From Palsa-506 sp963709075 (GTDB taxonomy: Bacteria > Actinomycetota > Actinomycetes > Streptosporangiales > Streptosporangiaceae), in contig CAVPUY010000002.1 in NCBI GenBank assembly GCA_963709075.1, positions 310,001 through 374,000 of the forward strand: DNA of 64,000 nucleotides. The letters run 5' to 3'. Positions 36,071 to 45,885 of this stretch are shown in pieces. The notes beneath the pieces are model-generated. The model did not search any database and was not told the origin of the DNA. It was given only the letters and a program-made list of their open reading frames with translations. A program made the position numbers and the translations under genes. How positions within the stretch are numbered: the first letter of the stretch is position 1; every line of letters begins with the position of its first letter.

Positions 36071-37327
36071 ATGAGCGATATCGAGGACCGGCTGCGGCAA
36101 GTGCTCGCACGCGAGGCAGCACGGACGCACGCCGGGATGCTCCGCCCGCTCTCTGAGCGGCCGTCGCAGGATCTGTCCCGCGTACCGCAGCTGCGCCCAG
36201 CCGGTGATATCAAGTCGCTGACCAGGCGCCGGGCGCGCCGATGGCTCGCTCCGGCCGCCGCCGTCGTGGCAGTCGCTGCTGTGATTGCCGGGGTGTCGCT
36301 GGCAGGCGCCGGCGTGACGGGACTAAGGAGGCCCGCCCTGATCACCGGGCCGGCGGCCGGGCCGCGCTTCTATGTTTCCCTGACCTTTCCCCCCACGGTA
36401 CGGGCGGAGGTGCACGATGCACGCACAGGCCAGGTCCTGAGCTCGGTCCTGCTGCCGCGGGCCGAGCAGGGACCCGGCACCCCGCCGTCGATCGCCGCTG
36501 CGGCCAACGACCGCAGCTTTGCCATCACAGCCAACGAGAATCTTGGGAACAACGAGGCAGATGTCCGGGTGCTCATGCTGCACGTTAGCGCCGATGGGCG
36601 CTCGGAGCGTCTGACCGCGCTGCCGCTGCGCGTCACGAGCCCAATGTCGGCGCATTTTGTCGACGGTATAGCGCTGTCCCCGGACGGCAGCAAGCTCGCA
36701 GTGGCCTTCCAGATCCCGACTCACGGGTTCCGTCCCTACGCTGAGATCGAGGTCGTCTCGCTGAAAGCCGGCTTCAAGGTCCGGACCTGGACGACGCGAA
36801 AGGAATATGCGCTCCTGGGCGATCCCGCATGGGAAACGGGGGGCAGGTACCTGGGCTTCGCATGGCAGGGTCAGATCAAGGGACCGGTCTCGCACTACAC
36901 CGCCGTCACCCAGGTCAGACTGCTGGACACCGCCGCGCCCGGCAGCAATATCCTCACATCCCGGGTCGTTGCCGGCGGCGGGCATGGCCTCGGCTCTCTC
37001 CAGAACGCGCTACTAGCCGCGAACGGCCGCTCCGTCATCGTCGCCGCATATCGCAACGTCGCGGGCAACTCTGGCCATGGCACCGCCGTACTCAAGCTCG
37101 CTGAGCTATCAGTGCCCGGCGGCCACGTTGTCCGTGTCTTCCTGGTGCGTTCTGCGCGCTACCACGGGGTGAGCCAGCAAGACGCAGCTGACATCAGCTG
37201 CTCGGCCTGGGCCGTCGCTGCCCGGGGGCAGCACGCCCTAGTGAAATGTCCGCGCTTCGGCAGGCTGGACGACGGCAGGTTCACGCCGCTTCCCGGGGTC
37301 GGCGTCCTCCCGATCGTGGCCTGGTGA
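36071..37327 (+). CDS. membrane-anchored propeller protein, putative anti-sigma partner
   Basis: 418 residues. A cytoplasmic N-terminus of ~55 residues (MSDIEDRLRQVLAREAARTH) is followed by one membrane helix (WLAPAAAVVAVAAVIAGVSLAG). The outer ~330 residues have WD40/TolB-like repeats (GIALSPDGSKLAVAF, YLGFAWQGQ, NALLAANGRSVIVAA). In actinomycetes, proteins of this plan follow SigE-like sigma genes and are presumed to restrain them, with the propeller as sensor. No HxxxCxxC zinc motif is present, so it is not a classic ZAS factor. The start ATG is two bases after the sigma stop. Confidence 0.78.
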   Translation: MSDIEDRLRQVLAREAARTHAGMLRPLSERPSQDLSRVPQLRPAGDIKSLTRRRARRWLAPAAAVVAVAAVIAGVSLAGAGVTGLRRPALITGPAAGPRFYVSLTFPPTVRAEVHDARTGQVLSSVLLPRAEQGPGTPPSIAAAANDRSFAITANENLGNNEADVRVLMLHVSADGRSERLTALPLRVTSPMSAHFVDGIALSPDGSKLAVAFQIPTHGFRPYAEIEVVSLKAGFKVRTWTTRKEYALLGDPAWETGGRYLGFAWQGQIKGPVSHYTAVTQVRLLDTAAPGSNILTSRVVAGGGHGLGSLQNALLAANGRSVIVAAYRNVAGNSGHGTAVLKLAELSVPGGHVVRVFLVRSARYHGVSQQDAADISCSAWAVAARGQHALVKCPRFGRLDDGRFTPLPGVGVLPIVAW

Positions 37328-37363
37328 CGTCCGCGCCGCGTCGCCGAAGGGAGTCAACACGCG

Positions 37364-38419
37364 TCAGGCCAGCAGCCAAGACGCGTAGAAGATTCCCAGG
37401 CCGAGCGCCATGCACAGGCCGGAGATGAGCCAGAACCTGATCACGATCGTGGTCTCGGCCCAGCCGAGCATCTCGAAGTGATGCTGCAGCGGCGCCATCT
37501 TGAATACCCGGCGCCTGGTCATCTTGTAGAAGCCGACCTGGATCACGTCAGACATCGTGATGATCACAAACAGTCCGCCGAGAATGATCAGCAGCAGCTG
37601 CGTCTTGGTGCAGATGGCAAGCCCGGCCAGCACTCCGCCCAGGGCCAGCGACCCGGTGTCACCCATGAAGATCTTGGCCGGTGGCGCGTTCCACCACAAG
37701 AAGCCGAAGCAAGCCCCGAGCACCGCGGCGGCCACCACCGCCAGGTCGAGCGGGTCACGGACCGCGTAGTTCTGCGGTGCCAGGAAAAGCGTAACGTCGT
37801 TGCGCTCTTGCCAGATGCCGATTATCACGTATGCCGCCAGCACCAGCACGGTCGCACCGGCTGCCAGCCCATCCAGCCCGTCGGTCAGGTTCACTGCATT
37901 GGACGTACCGACGACCATGATGACTGCCCAGATCGCGAAGGGCAGCGTGCCGATAGCCGGGCCGAAGTCCCGCAGGAACGATAGGTGCGCATCAGCGGGC
38001 GTCAGGTCGAATCTGTCTGGATGCTGCAGTACCTCCACCGCGAATACGGCAGCGATGACCACCTGGCCGACCACCTTCGCACCGCTGCGCAGGCCTAGGC
38101 TTGTCTGCCGGAAGATCTTGAGAAAATCGTCGATGAACCCGACCAGGCCCAGGCCCGTCATCAGCAGCAGCACTAGGACGCCCGAGACCGTAATCGGATC
38201 GTCGGTGGCCGCGTGCCCGACCATGTAGCCGATCAGCGACGCGATAACGAAGACCGCACCGCCCATTGTCGGCGTGCCCCGCTTGGTCTGGTGCGACTTG
38301 GGGCCCTCCACCCTGATCGGCTGGCCGTAGCCTTTCCGCCGCAGCAGCCTGATGAACAACGGCGTTCCGAACAGCGCGGTGAACAGCGCCACCGCGCCGG
38401 TGACGATGATCGTCTTCAA
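37364..38419 (-). CDS. mraY: phospho-N-acetylmuramoyl-pentapeptide transferase
   Basis: 351 residues with ~10 helices. It has all MraY hallmarks: GPKSHQTKRGTPTMGG (residues 39-54), the aspartate pair in GLVGFIDDFLK (DD 97-98), NAVNLTDGLDGLAAG, WWNAPPAKIFMGDTGSLALG and a C-terminal APLQHHFEMLGWAE. MraY makes lipid I from UDP-MurNAc-pentapeptide and undecaprenyl phosphate. The start is TTG at 38419, overlapping the TGA of an upstream 52-codon frame. No mur or fts gene is adjacent, although mraY normally lies in the dcw cluster, so this is probably an extra copy. Confidence 0.93.
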   Translation of the reverse strand: MKTIIVTGAVALFTALFGTPLFIRLLRRKGYGQPIRVEGPKSHQTKRGTPTMGGAVFVIASLIGYMVGHAATDDPITVSGVLVLLLMTGLGLVGFIDDFLKIFRQTSLGLRSGAKVVGQVVIAAVFAVEVLQHPDRFDLTPADAHLSFLRDFGPAIGTLPFAIWAVIMVVGTSNAVNLTDGLDGLAAGATVLVLAAYVIIGIWQERNDVTLFLAPQNYAVRDPLDLAVVAAAVLGACFGFLWWNAPPAKIFMGDTGSLALGGVLAGLAICTKTQLLLIILGGLFVIITMSDVIQVGFYKMTRRRVFKMAPLQHHFEMLGWAETTIVIRFWLISGLCMALGLGIFYASWLLA

Positions 38420-38574
38420 CGGCGCGCCGCCTCATCGCCGGCCACGCCCCGAACAATCAGCACCGGGCCGTCGGCCGAACGGACAGCGAGCACTGCCGCG
38501 GCGCCGGCGAAAGCGCTCCGGCAGACCGTCGGGGCAGTTGCGCGAGCCCGGCCAAAAGGTGGCTTGTAACGCAT
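38416..38574 (-). CDS. possible 52-aa ORF overlapping mraY start
   Basis: ATG 38574 to TGA 38416-38418. The second half reads AVLAVRSADGPVLIVRGVAG DEAARR in two pieces, with plausible coding bias, and its TGA overlaps the TTG of mraY, which would allow coupling. No ribosome site is visible and no family is recognised. It may equally be the 3' scrap of a lost upstream gene. Confidence 0.3.
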   Translation of the reverse strand: MRYKPPFGRARATAPTVCRSAFAGAAAVLAVRSADGPVLIVRGVAGDEAARR

Positions 38575-38701
38575 TCCGGGCTGAAGGCCGCTGGCACGGT
38601 CAGAGGCTACCCCTGTTCACGGTGGCGTGGAGCCTGTCGCGAATTCGCGCGCGACCAGCTGTCCTTGCGGCGGGCGGACCGATTGGGTTCCTTGGCGGGC
38701 T

Positions 38702-39433
38702 TTATCCCCTGGTGCTCGATTCTGTTCCGGCGGCCTGAACTAGGTGGGAACCTTCAGCCGGGCTGTCCCGCAGCGGGGTAAGTCCGTGCTGGTAGGCGAA
38801 GGCGACCGCTTGGGCGCGGTCGCGTGCGTCAATCTTGGCGAGCAGGTGATTGATGTGGCTCTTGACGGTGCCTTCGCTGACGACGAGTTGCTGCGCGATC
38901 TCGCTGTTCGACATGCCTGTGGCGATGAGTGACAGTACCTCGGCTTCCCGGGGAGTGAGACCCGCGGGAAGTGGTGAGAGCGGTCGCCGGTCCTGGGCCG
39001 GCGATCCGGTGGCGATGGCGTCGACCACATGATGCTGGACGGCGGGGTCGATGACGGCATGGTTATCGAGGACTTGCCTGAGGGCGTGGCGGATCTCTGC
39101 CCCGCCCGCGTCTTTGGTCAGGTAACCGCGTGCGCCAGCCCGCAGGGCGTTTATCACGGATCGGTCATCCGCGTAGGTGGTAAGCACGACGACCTTGGTC
39201 TCCGGCACGCGCTCACGCAGCAGGCGGGTGGCCTCGACGCCATCACAGCGGGGCATCCGCAGATCCATGAGGACGATGTCGGGGAGTAGATCAGCGGCCA
39301 TGGCGACGGCCTCGTCGCCATCAGAGGCGGAGCCCACGACTTCGACGTCAGGCAGGAGGCCTAGCACCATCGCCAGTCCTTCACGGACCACTCGCTGGTC
39401 GTCAGCGATGAGAACACGCATCGGCTGGCTCAC
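38702..39433 (-). CDS. NarL/LuxR-family response regulator
   Basis: 243 residues. The receiver domain begins MRVLIADDQRVVREGLAMVL, with the phosphoacceptor Asp in DIVLMDLRMPRCDGVEA, VVVLTTYADD and LTKDAGG. The DNA-binding end is LTPREAEVLSLIATGMSNSE with VSEGTVKSHINHLLAKI. GTG 39433 is chosen because it overlaps the kinase stop (GTGA); ATG 39421 is an alternative. It is intact, unlike its partner kinase. Likely targets are the adjacent divergent ABC genes, by analogy with similar actinobacterial clusters. Confidence 0.9.
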   Translation of the reverse strand: MSQPMRVLIADDQRVVREGLAMVLGLLPDVEVVGSASDGDEAVAMAADLLPDIVLMDLRMPRCDGVEATRLLRERVPETKVVVLTTYADDRSVINALRAGARGYLTKDAGGAEIRHALRQVLDNHAVIDPAVQHHVVDAIATGSPAQDRRPLSPLPAGLTPREAEVLSLIATGMSNSEIAQQLVVSEGTVKSHINHLLAKIDARDRAQAVAFAYQHGLTPLRDSPAEGSHLVQAAGTESSTRG

Positions 39434-40625
39434 GCGGGCACCCGCAACTCCACCCGGAAGCCACCGCGTGTCATCGCCGTGGTGAGTTCGCCGCCGAGCA
39501 GTTCGGCCCGCTCGCGCATCCCGGTCAGGCCGTAACCGGAGCCGTCGTTGGCCACGCGCGGCGCTTCCCAGTTCATCGCGAAATTCTCGACCGTCAGGCG
39601 AGTGCCGCAAGGCCCATAACCGAGGTGCACCTCGACCCGTTCCGGGCAGGCGTGCTTGGTGATGTTCGTAAGCGCTTCTTGCGCTACCCGGTACACCGCG
39701 AGCCCAGCCTCTGACGGGAGTTCGTATGCCTGGCCGGACACCGTGAACTGGCACGGGACGCCACTGACCTCCTGGAACTGCGCGGCGAGACCGGCCAGGC
39801 GGTCGGGCCCGGGCAGTTCGTCGTCGCGCAGCATCCCGATCGCCCGGCGGGCTTCTTCGAGCCCGGACTTGCCCAGGTGGTGGGCACGCTCGATGACTCC
39901 AGGCAGCCGAGGATCGCCGGGGTTATCGGCCACGAGCATCCGGGCGCCTTCAAGCTGGAGGATGAGCCCGGACAGGGAATGGGCGAGTACGTCGTGCATC
40001 TCCCTGGCCAGCCGCTGGCGTTCGGCCAGTCCAGCCGCCTGTGCCTGCGCCGCCCGGGTGCCCTCCAGCTCGATCAGGAGCCGTTCGGCTTGGTCGTTGG
40101 CCTGCCCGAGCCGTCTTGCCAGCAACGTCATGCCAGGGAAGCCGACAATCGCGATGGCGCTGAGCAGCGCCGCGGCCGGCGAGCCGTGGCTGACGGCCAC
40201 CGCAACCGCCGCCAGGCACGTGATGCCGACGATGGACAACGCGATCGGGAAGCGATCCGGCACCCGCGGGGCGAGCAGCACGAGGCCCGCCAAGAGCCCG
40301 GCCAGGCCCGGTCCGTCGGGTTGCAGTCCCATAGCGCTGCCGAACTGGCCACCAGCACGACGGCGAAGACGATGCGGACTGCCACGCGTCGGTAACGGGC
40401 CGTCAGCGCGCCCAGCGCGCCAAGCGCGAACCCGCCCACAGCGAGAACGGCAGCCACGTCGCGGCCCGGAACCCCCGGGTTCCGGCCGCTGCTGAACGTG
40501 ACCGCTACCACCACGACAAACAGGGGCGGAGCGAGGCGGCGCATCCACCGGAGGGCTGCCTCCTGCTGCGCCCGCGCCCTGCGCAGCGTGGCGAGGGCCG
40601 GGCTGCCCGCGGGGTTTGTGCTCAC
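39430..40625 (-). pseudogene. HisKA_3 sensor histidine kinase with one frameshift
   Basis: From GTG 40625 the first frame encodes the membrane sensor part (PPLFVVVVAVTFSSG, VAAVLAVGGFALGALGAL, VFAVVLVASSAAL). Near 40330-40340 one base is missing, and the next frame continues MGLQPDGPGLAGLLAGLVLL. The second part is intact: H-box ERQRLAREMHDVLAHSLSGL and ATPase GYGLTGMRERAELLGGELTT. The ALTNITKHA N-box is kept. If real, the break separates sensor from kinase core; an internal start could still give a soluble kinase. Sequencing error is possible. The 300 bp between it and the divergent ABC gene shows nothing certain. Confidence 0.8.
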
Positions 40626-40925
40626 CTGACGAACACTACGGCGCGCCGGCCCGGACGGCACCAATTCCAGGCTGCACGGCCTGGTCCAACGCAGGGTGGA
40701 TACGCCTCCACCCGGGGTTACAGCGTGGCGGACTGGCAAATGTGCAACCCCGCGCCGAAGACATGCCCTCCTCCCGTATCGCACACTTGCACCTCAGCCC
40801 GGCAACGCCAAGGACCCGTGATGCTTCCGCCCCGCCGCCGTTTGAAGGATCTGATGACCGCCTCATCGCCACCGTGCTCGTCATCAGGCTGCCGCTGGCG
40901 GCGGCGGTAGCGGGCCGGGCATCGG

Positions 40926-41952
<1,027 letters not shown>

Positions 41953-42015
41953 CGCGCGGCGGCACCCGCCGGTCACGCCCGCGACCGCCGGGGATCCCCG
42001 ATTCCCACCACCGGC

Positions 42016-43073
42016 ATGATCGCCACCAGAGTCATGGAGCTGCGGAAACGGCGCGGCCTCATGATCGCCGTCGTCGTGGCGACCATCGGGTTCCCGGCGT
42101 TGTTCCTCCTCATTCGGCTGCTACTGCACGCGTTCGCGCCGCGCACCAACCCGCCCGCCGGGGGCCGCGACGATCTTCGCGGTCCTGGTCGCCGGCTTCT
42201 TGCCCACCTTCGGCTTCATCGCCGCGGCCACGGTGGGCTGCACAGCCGGATCGCGCGACCTCACCGAAGGCATGTTCCGGCACCTGGTGGTGACCGGCCG
42301 GTCCCGGCTGGCGCTCTACCTGGCCCGGATCCCCGCCGGACTGGCGATCGTCGTGCCGCTGGTCGCGATCGGCTACACGATCGTCTGCGCGGTAAGCGTC
42401 TTCGCCGCACCGACCTTCATCGATGACTCGAACGTGAACATACCTCCCGGCCTGTCCCGCGCCGGCTTCGAGAACTGGGCCAGGGACCGCGCCGAGCCGG
42501 TCATCTGCTCTCTCCCTTACAGCGGGCACGTTCCGGGGAATATCGCGTGCGCCGGGCCGCCTCCCTGGTCGAAGTCAGCAGTCACCCCGGCCCAGCCCGC
42601 GCCCGCCAGGCTGGAGGCTCTGGCCGTCAAGATTGCCAACCAGGACTACTCCGGCTACACCAGCATTTTCCGCTACCCGTCGAACTCCCTCATGATCAAG
42701 GCCGGGCTGTGGATCGAACTCGATGCGGCCATCGGATTCATCCTCGGACTCGGGCTCGCCTCGCTGATGGGGCAGAGAACCGGCCCAATAATCTTGATAA
42801 TCGTGCTCCAGATGATCCTGACGCCGATCCTGACCTTCGCTGCCATTCCCCACCTGCAGGGTCTGCAGCGATCATTCGTCGGGCTGGCCATGGCGCACCT
42901 GGAGCCTTCCGGGCTGCCGATGTTTTTCGGGCTGCCGGGCGTAACCGGAGGCAGCAGGGCCTGGTGCCGCGCTGCTGCCCGAGTCGGCCGCCCAGGCCAG
43001 CTGCGTCATCATCGCCTGGCTGGCGGGCTGGACGATCCTCGGCGCGTGGCGAATGATGACCAGGGACGCCTGA
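42016..43073 (+). pseudogene. ABC exporter permease with two frameshifts
   Basis: Three frames join into one membrane protein: MIATRVMELRKRRGLMIAVV and a first helix; then, after one extra base in a G-run near 42159-42166, TIFAVLVAGFLPTFGFIAAA with most helices; then, after one extra base near 42961-42966, AALLPESAAQASCVIIAWLA to the stop at 43071-43073. The overall plan is an ABC-2-like permease with a large outer loop (FIDDSNVNIPPGLSR to NQDYSGYTSIFRYP). It is the partner of the ATPase just upstream. Two more indels in the same operon point to decay or to a low-quality assembly stretch. Confidence 0.75.
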
Positions 43074-43155
43074 GCAGCACAGACCTCCTGGGCAATAGGG
43101 CGTCGCCGCCGCGGCCGAGAGCCTTAGGTGGCGAGCAGGCCGGGGGCGCTGGTGG

Positions 43156-43938
43156 TCATTTGGGTCGGGGGACCCAGCGGAACCGGCGGATGGCGATGAG
43201 GGCGCCGGCCGCGCCCCAGGCGAGCAGCACGCCGAGGTTCTTCCAGTCGAGCCCGGTGTGCTGGGCGAAGAGGCCGAGCAGGGCCTGGTTGAACGGCCGC
43301 ACCGGCAGGGCACCGGAAATGCGGTTCAGCACGCCGGAGTGGATCGGCATGTACGTGCCGGAGACGAACAAGAGCGGGAAGAGGACGAGCTGCACCACCG
43401 CGGGCGCGGCCTCGGAATTGCGGATCAACGAGGCCACCGCGACGCCCAGTGCGCAGAAACTGGCCGCGCCCAGCACGAGCGTCACCGCGATCGCCAGCCA
43501 TCCAGTGGGCAGCGGCACGCCGAACAGGCGGCCGATGCCCACAATGAGCGCGACGTCCACGACGCTGACCAGGACACAGTGCGCCAGCAGCCCGAGGAAA
43601 TACGCCCACGCGGGCAGCGGCGTCGCCCGCACCCGCTTGAGGATCCCGTCCTGGCGCCGCGCCGCGAGCACGATCGCGAGCTGGCTGTAACAGGAGCCCA
43701 GCACCGATACCGCTGCGATCGTGGGCACGTAATACTGCAGGGCCGACAGGCCGTAGAAGTATGAGCTCCCCGAGCCGCTGCCGAACAGCACGCCGAAGAT
43801 CACGATGATCACGACCGGGAAGGCGAACGTGAAGAACGCGCTCTGCGGATTGCGCCAGAACGAAAGCTGCTCGTAACGGACCTGATGCCACAGCAGGCCC
43901 AGATCACGGCGCCGGGCCGGGTAAGCGGCGATGCTCAC
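43156..43938 (-). CDS. ABC-2 type transporter permease
   Basis: 260 residues with six helices. The N-terminal RYEQLSFWRNPQSAFFTFAF and VFPVVIIVIFG-like helix, RRQDGILKRVRATPLPAWAY and VQLVLFPLLFVSGTYMP are typical of DrrB/ABC-2 permeases. It overlaps its ATPase gene by four bases (ATGA type), so the two are coupled. It probably exports a drug, lipid or polyketide. Intact, in contrast to the neighbouring plus-strand ABC pair. Confidence 0.88.
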   Translation of the reverse strand: MSIAAYPARRRDLGLLWHQVRYEQLSFWRNPQSAFFTFAFPVVIIVIFGVLFGSGSGSSYFYGLSALQYYVPTIAAVSVLGSCYSQLAIVLAARRQDGILKRVRATPLPAWAYFLGLLAHCVLVSVVDVALIVGIGRLFGVPLPTGWLAIAVTLVLGAASFCALGVAVASLIRNSEAAPAVVQLVLFPLLFVSGTYMPIHSGVLNRISGALPVRPFNQALLGLFAQHTGLDWKNLGVLLAWGAAGALIAIRRFRWVPRPK

Positions 43939-44936
43939 CGCACGCTCCCTTCCATCGTGGATTCCAGCGCATCGGGTTCCGGTGCGCCCTGGTCGGTCAG
44001 CCGCAGGTAGACGTCTTCCAGGCTCGGCCGGTCAACAGTGAGCTCGCCGAGCACCGTGGCGCGCCGGAGCGCCCAGCCGGTCAGCTGGTGCAGCGTCTCG
44101 GTAGGCTCTGCGGTCTCCACGGTGACCAGGCCCTCGCCCGCGGTGGCATCGAATGGCAGATCCGCGGCCGTGTACCCCAAGGGCAGGGCAAAGCGGATCC
44201 GCGCCCGGGCGGTATCCCGTCCGCCGATAGTCGATGGCGTCCCCTCGGCCACGATCTGGCCGCCAGAGATCACCGCCACCCGGTCAGCCAGGACCTGGGC
44301 CTCCTCCATGTAGTGCGTGGTAAGCACTATCGTGGTGCCGGCGCCGCGCAGGCCGCGGACGATCTGCCAGGCGTCCCGCCGCGCGCTCGGATCGAACCCG
44401 GTCGTCGGCTCGTCAAGGAACAACAGGTCCGGGCGGCCGACTAGGCCCAGGGCCAGATCCAGCCGCCGCTTCTGGCCGCCGGACAGAGCCCGGACCTTCT
44501 GCCGCCGCTGCGCGGCCAGCCCGACCAGCTCGATCACCTCATCGGTGTCCCGCGGCGCCGGGTAATATCCGGCGTTGCGGGCGACCGTCTCGCGGACCGT
44601 CAGGTACGGCTCGACCGCGATGTCCTGCAGCACCAGCCCGATCCGCTCCCGCAGCGCCCGGCCGGAATCCCGGACCCCGGGATCATAGCCGAGCACCTCG
44701 ACCCGCCCAGCGTCCCGGCTGCGGAACCCCTCCAGGATCTCCAGCGTGGTCGTCTTGCCCGCGCCGTTCGGCCCCAGCAGCGCGAAGATCTCCCCGCGCT
44801 CGACGGTGAAGCTCACCCCGCCCACGGCCTGCACCGCGCCGTAACTCTTGCTCAGGCCAGCCACGACGACCGCGTGCGATACCCGCGATCCCGCCGAAGC
44901 AGGGGGTGCAGGCACGGAAGTGTTCCGGTAGCTCAT
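43935..44936 (-). CDS. ABC transporter ATPase, DrrA-like
   Basis: 333 residues. Walker A ALLGPNGAGKTTTLEILEGF, Q-loop in IGLVLQDIAVEPYLTVRETV, signature VRALSGGQKRRLDLALGLVG, Walker B DLLFLDEPTTGFDP and switch His (VLTTHYMEEAQVLADR). A C-terminal ~90-residue extension follows, as in DrrA-type exporters. It forms an operon with the permease. The N-terminus is proline/serine rich and unconserved, so GTG/ATG choices inside it are possible. Confidence 0.9.
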   Translation of the reverse strand: MSYRNTSVPAPPASAGSRVSHAVVVAGLSKSYGAVQAVGGVSFTVERGEIFALLGPNGAGKTTTLEILEGFRSRDAGRVEVLGYDPGVRDSGRALRERIGLVLQDIAVEPYLTVRETVARNAGYYPAPRDTDEVIELVGLAAQRRQKVRALSGGQKRRLDLALGLVGRPDLLFLDEPTTGFDPSARRDAWQIVRGLRGAGTTIVLTTHYMEEAQVLADRVAVISGGQIVAEGTPSTIGGRDTARARIRFALPLGYTAADLPFDATAGEGLVTVETAEPTETLHQLTGWALRRATVLGELTVDRPSLEDVYLRLTDQGAPEPDALESTMEGSVR

Positions 44937-45134
44937 CTGGGGCCGTCCTGGAGCGCCGGCGCCCCGGTCAGGTGGGAATGCATGGCGATCTCCTCTGCAC
45001 TGACTGGCCGCGCGGTGCGTGGCCGGTTCTAAGCGTGCGGCGTCAGCGGCACGGTAAACATCCGCCAGCTGGCCGATTCGGGCACGGCGGTCCTCTCGGG
45101 TCAGCCGGGCACGGGCCGCCTCCGCAGTCGCTGT

Positions 45135-45201
45135 TCAGCGGCGAAACGCGCGCACCGAGCCGGGAGGGACGACCAGCAGATCGCCGGCCCGCTCAGCGAC
45201 C
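45135..45201 (-). pseudogene. cupin fragment
   Basis: The minus strand reads VAERAGDLLVVPPGSVRAFR and stops. This matches GDLLVVPPGSAHAFAAH of the intact cupin at 52.5 kb, and the nucleotide match (GCCGGGAGGGACGAC, then CAGATCGCCGG) is strong. Only about 20 codons remain. The surrounding ~500 bp between the DrrA-like gene and the IS110 fragment shows no other recognised gene. Confidence 0.6.
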
Positions 45202-45432
45202 CGCCACGACGCCTGAACGTCCTGCGCGGTGCACCCTGTCGTGGCGAGAGGTGAAGTGGTCCGCACTCCAGCCCGGGAACGTCAGCCAGCAGCCTGGCCG
45301 CTGACCGGCAGCACTCGGCTACCCCGGGCGGCGATCTGCCCGTCAAGCACCGCGCTCGTCTGATCCAGGAAGCCGAGATGAGCCCGGGGCTGCGGCGGTG
45401 GCGTGATGCACGCCGAAATGGCCGTGCCGCGG

Positions 45433-45612
45433 TCAGCTGCGGATCTTCGGCCGTAGCTTCCCCCTGGCCAGCTCCGCCAGCGCCGCCAGCGCCGCCGAGT
45501 CGCGCTCGCCGCCGATCAGCGCCTCGATCATCGCCCGCCCGGACTGGGTCAGCACCTTCGCGGCCTCTTTGGCGAGGTTCTCGAGGACTTGGAGGTCCAG
45601 CGCAACATCGGC
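45433..45612 (-). mobile_element. IS110-family transposase fragment
   Basis: The minus strand reads DVALDLQVLENLAKEAAKVL, then TQSGRAMIEALIGGERD, then ALAELARGKLRPKI. This is the internal linker before the helical region of IS110-type transposases (LAELA.G..R.KI..L.EAL). Both the RuvC-like and the C-terminal catalytic parts are missing, and no terminal repeats are seen. Its left and right edges meet unrelated sequence. Confidence 0.65.
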
Positions 45613-45811
45613 CGGCTCGTTGATGAGGGCCGCCGAGTTCACAGAGATGAAGCTCACGGCCTACGAGAACTACTTGACCGAGCAGCTTCCCGTATTGTGG
45701 CAGCCGAGCTTCGTGTCCTCGATCACCGAGATCCACAAGGGTCTCAAGGGGGTCGCGCCCCAGAAAGTGGAGGGCACCATCACACCGGCGAACTGGCACT
45801 GGCCCGCATAG
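45613..45811 (+). pseudogene. oligopeptide-binding protein (SBP_bac_5) C-terminal fragment
   Basis: The plus strand reads SLMRAAEFTEMKLTAYENYL, then TEQLPVLWQPSFVSSI, then LKGVAPQKVEGTITPANWHW and stop. LP-VLW-P, the LKGV-PQ motif and the ending P..W are typical of the last ~60 residues of family-5 substrate-binding proteins of peptide ABC importers. The rest of the gene is gone, replaced by the IS110 fragment. The peptidase gene downstream fits an ancestral peptide-uptake operon. Confidence 0.7.
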
Positions 45812-45885
45812 GACCCGGTGCACGTGGCCCTCAGCTTGCACAGGTGAATTCCAAGCCGACCCGATCACTGGATGGCGGAAAGCAC

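Noticed and set aside
42200..43690. Single 496-codon membrane protein
   Set aside because: Only its first ~250 codons are permease; after ~42960 the frame is non-coding and the permease continues in another frame to 43073.
43156..44936. DrrAB-like pair as evidence for an antibiotic biosynthetic cluster
   Set aside because: No polyketide, peptide or other biosynthetic genes lie around it; the pair alone is common.
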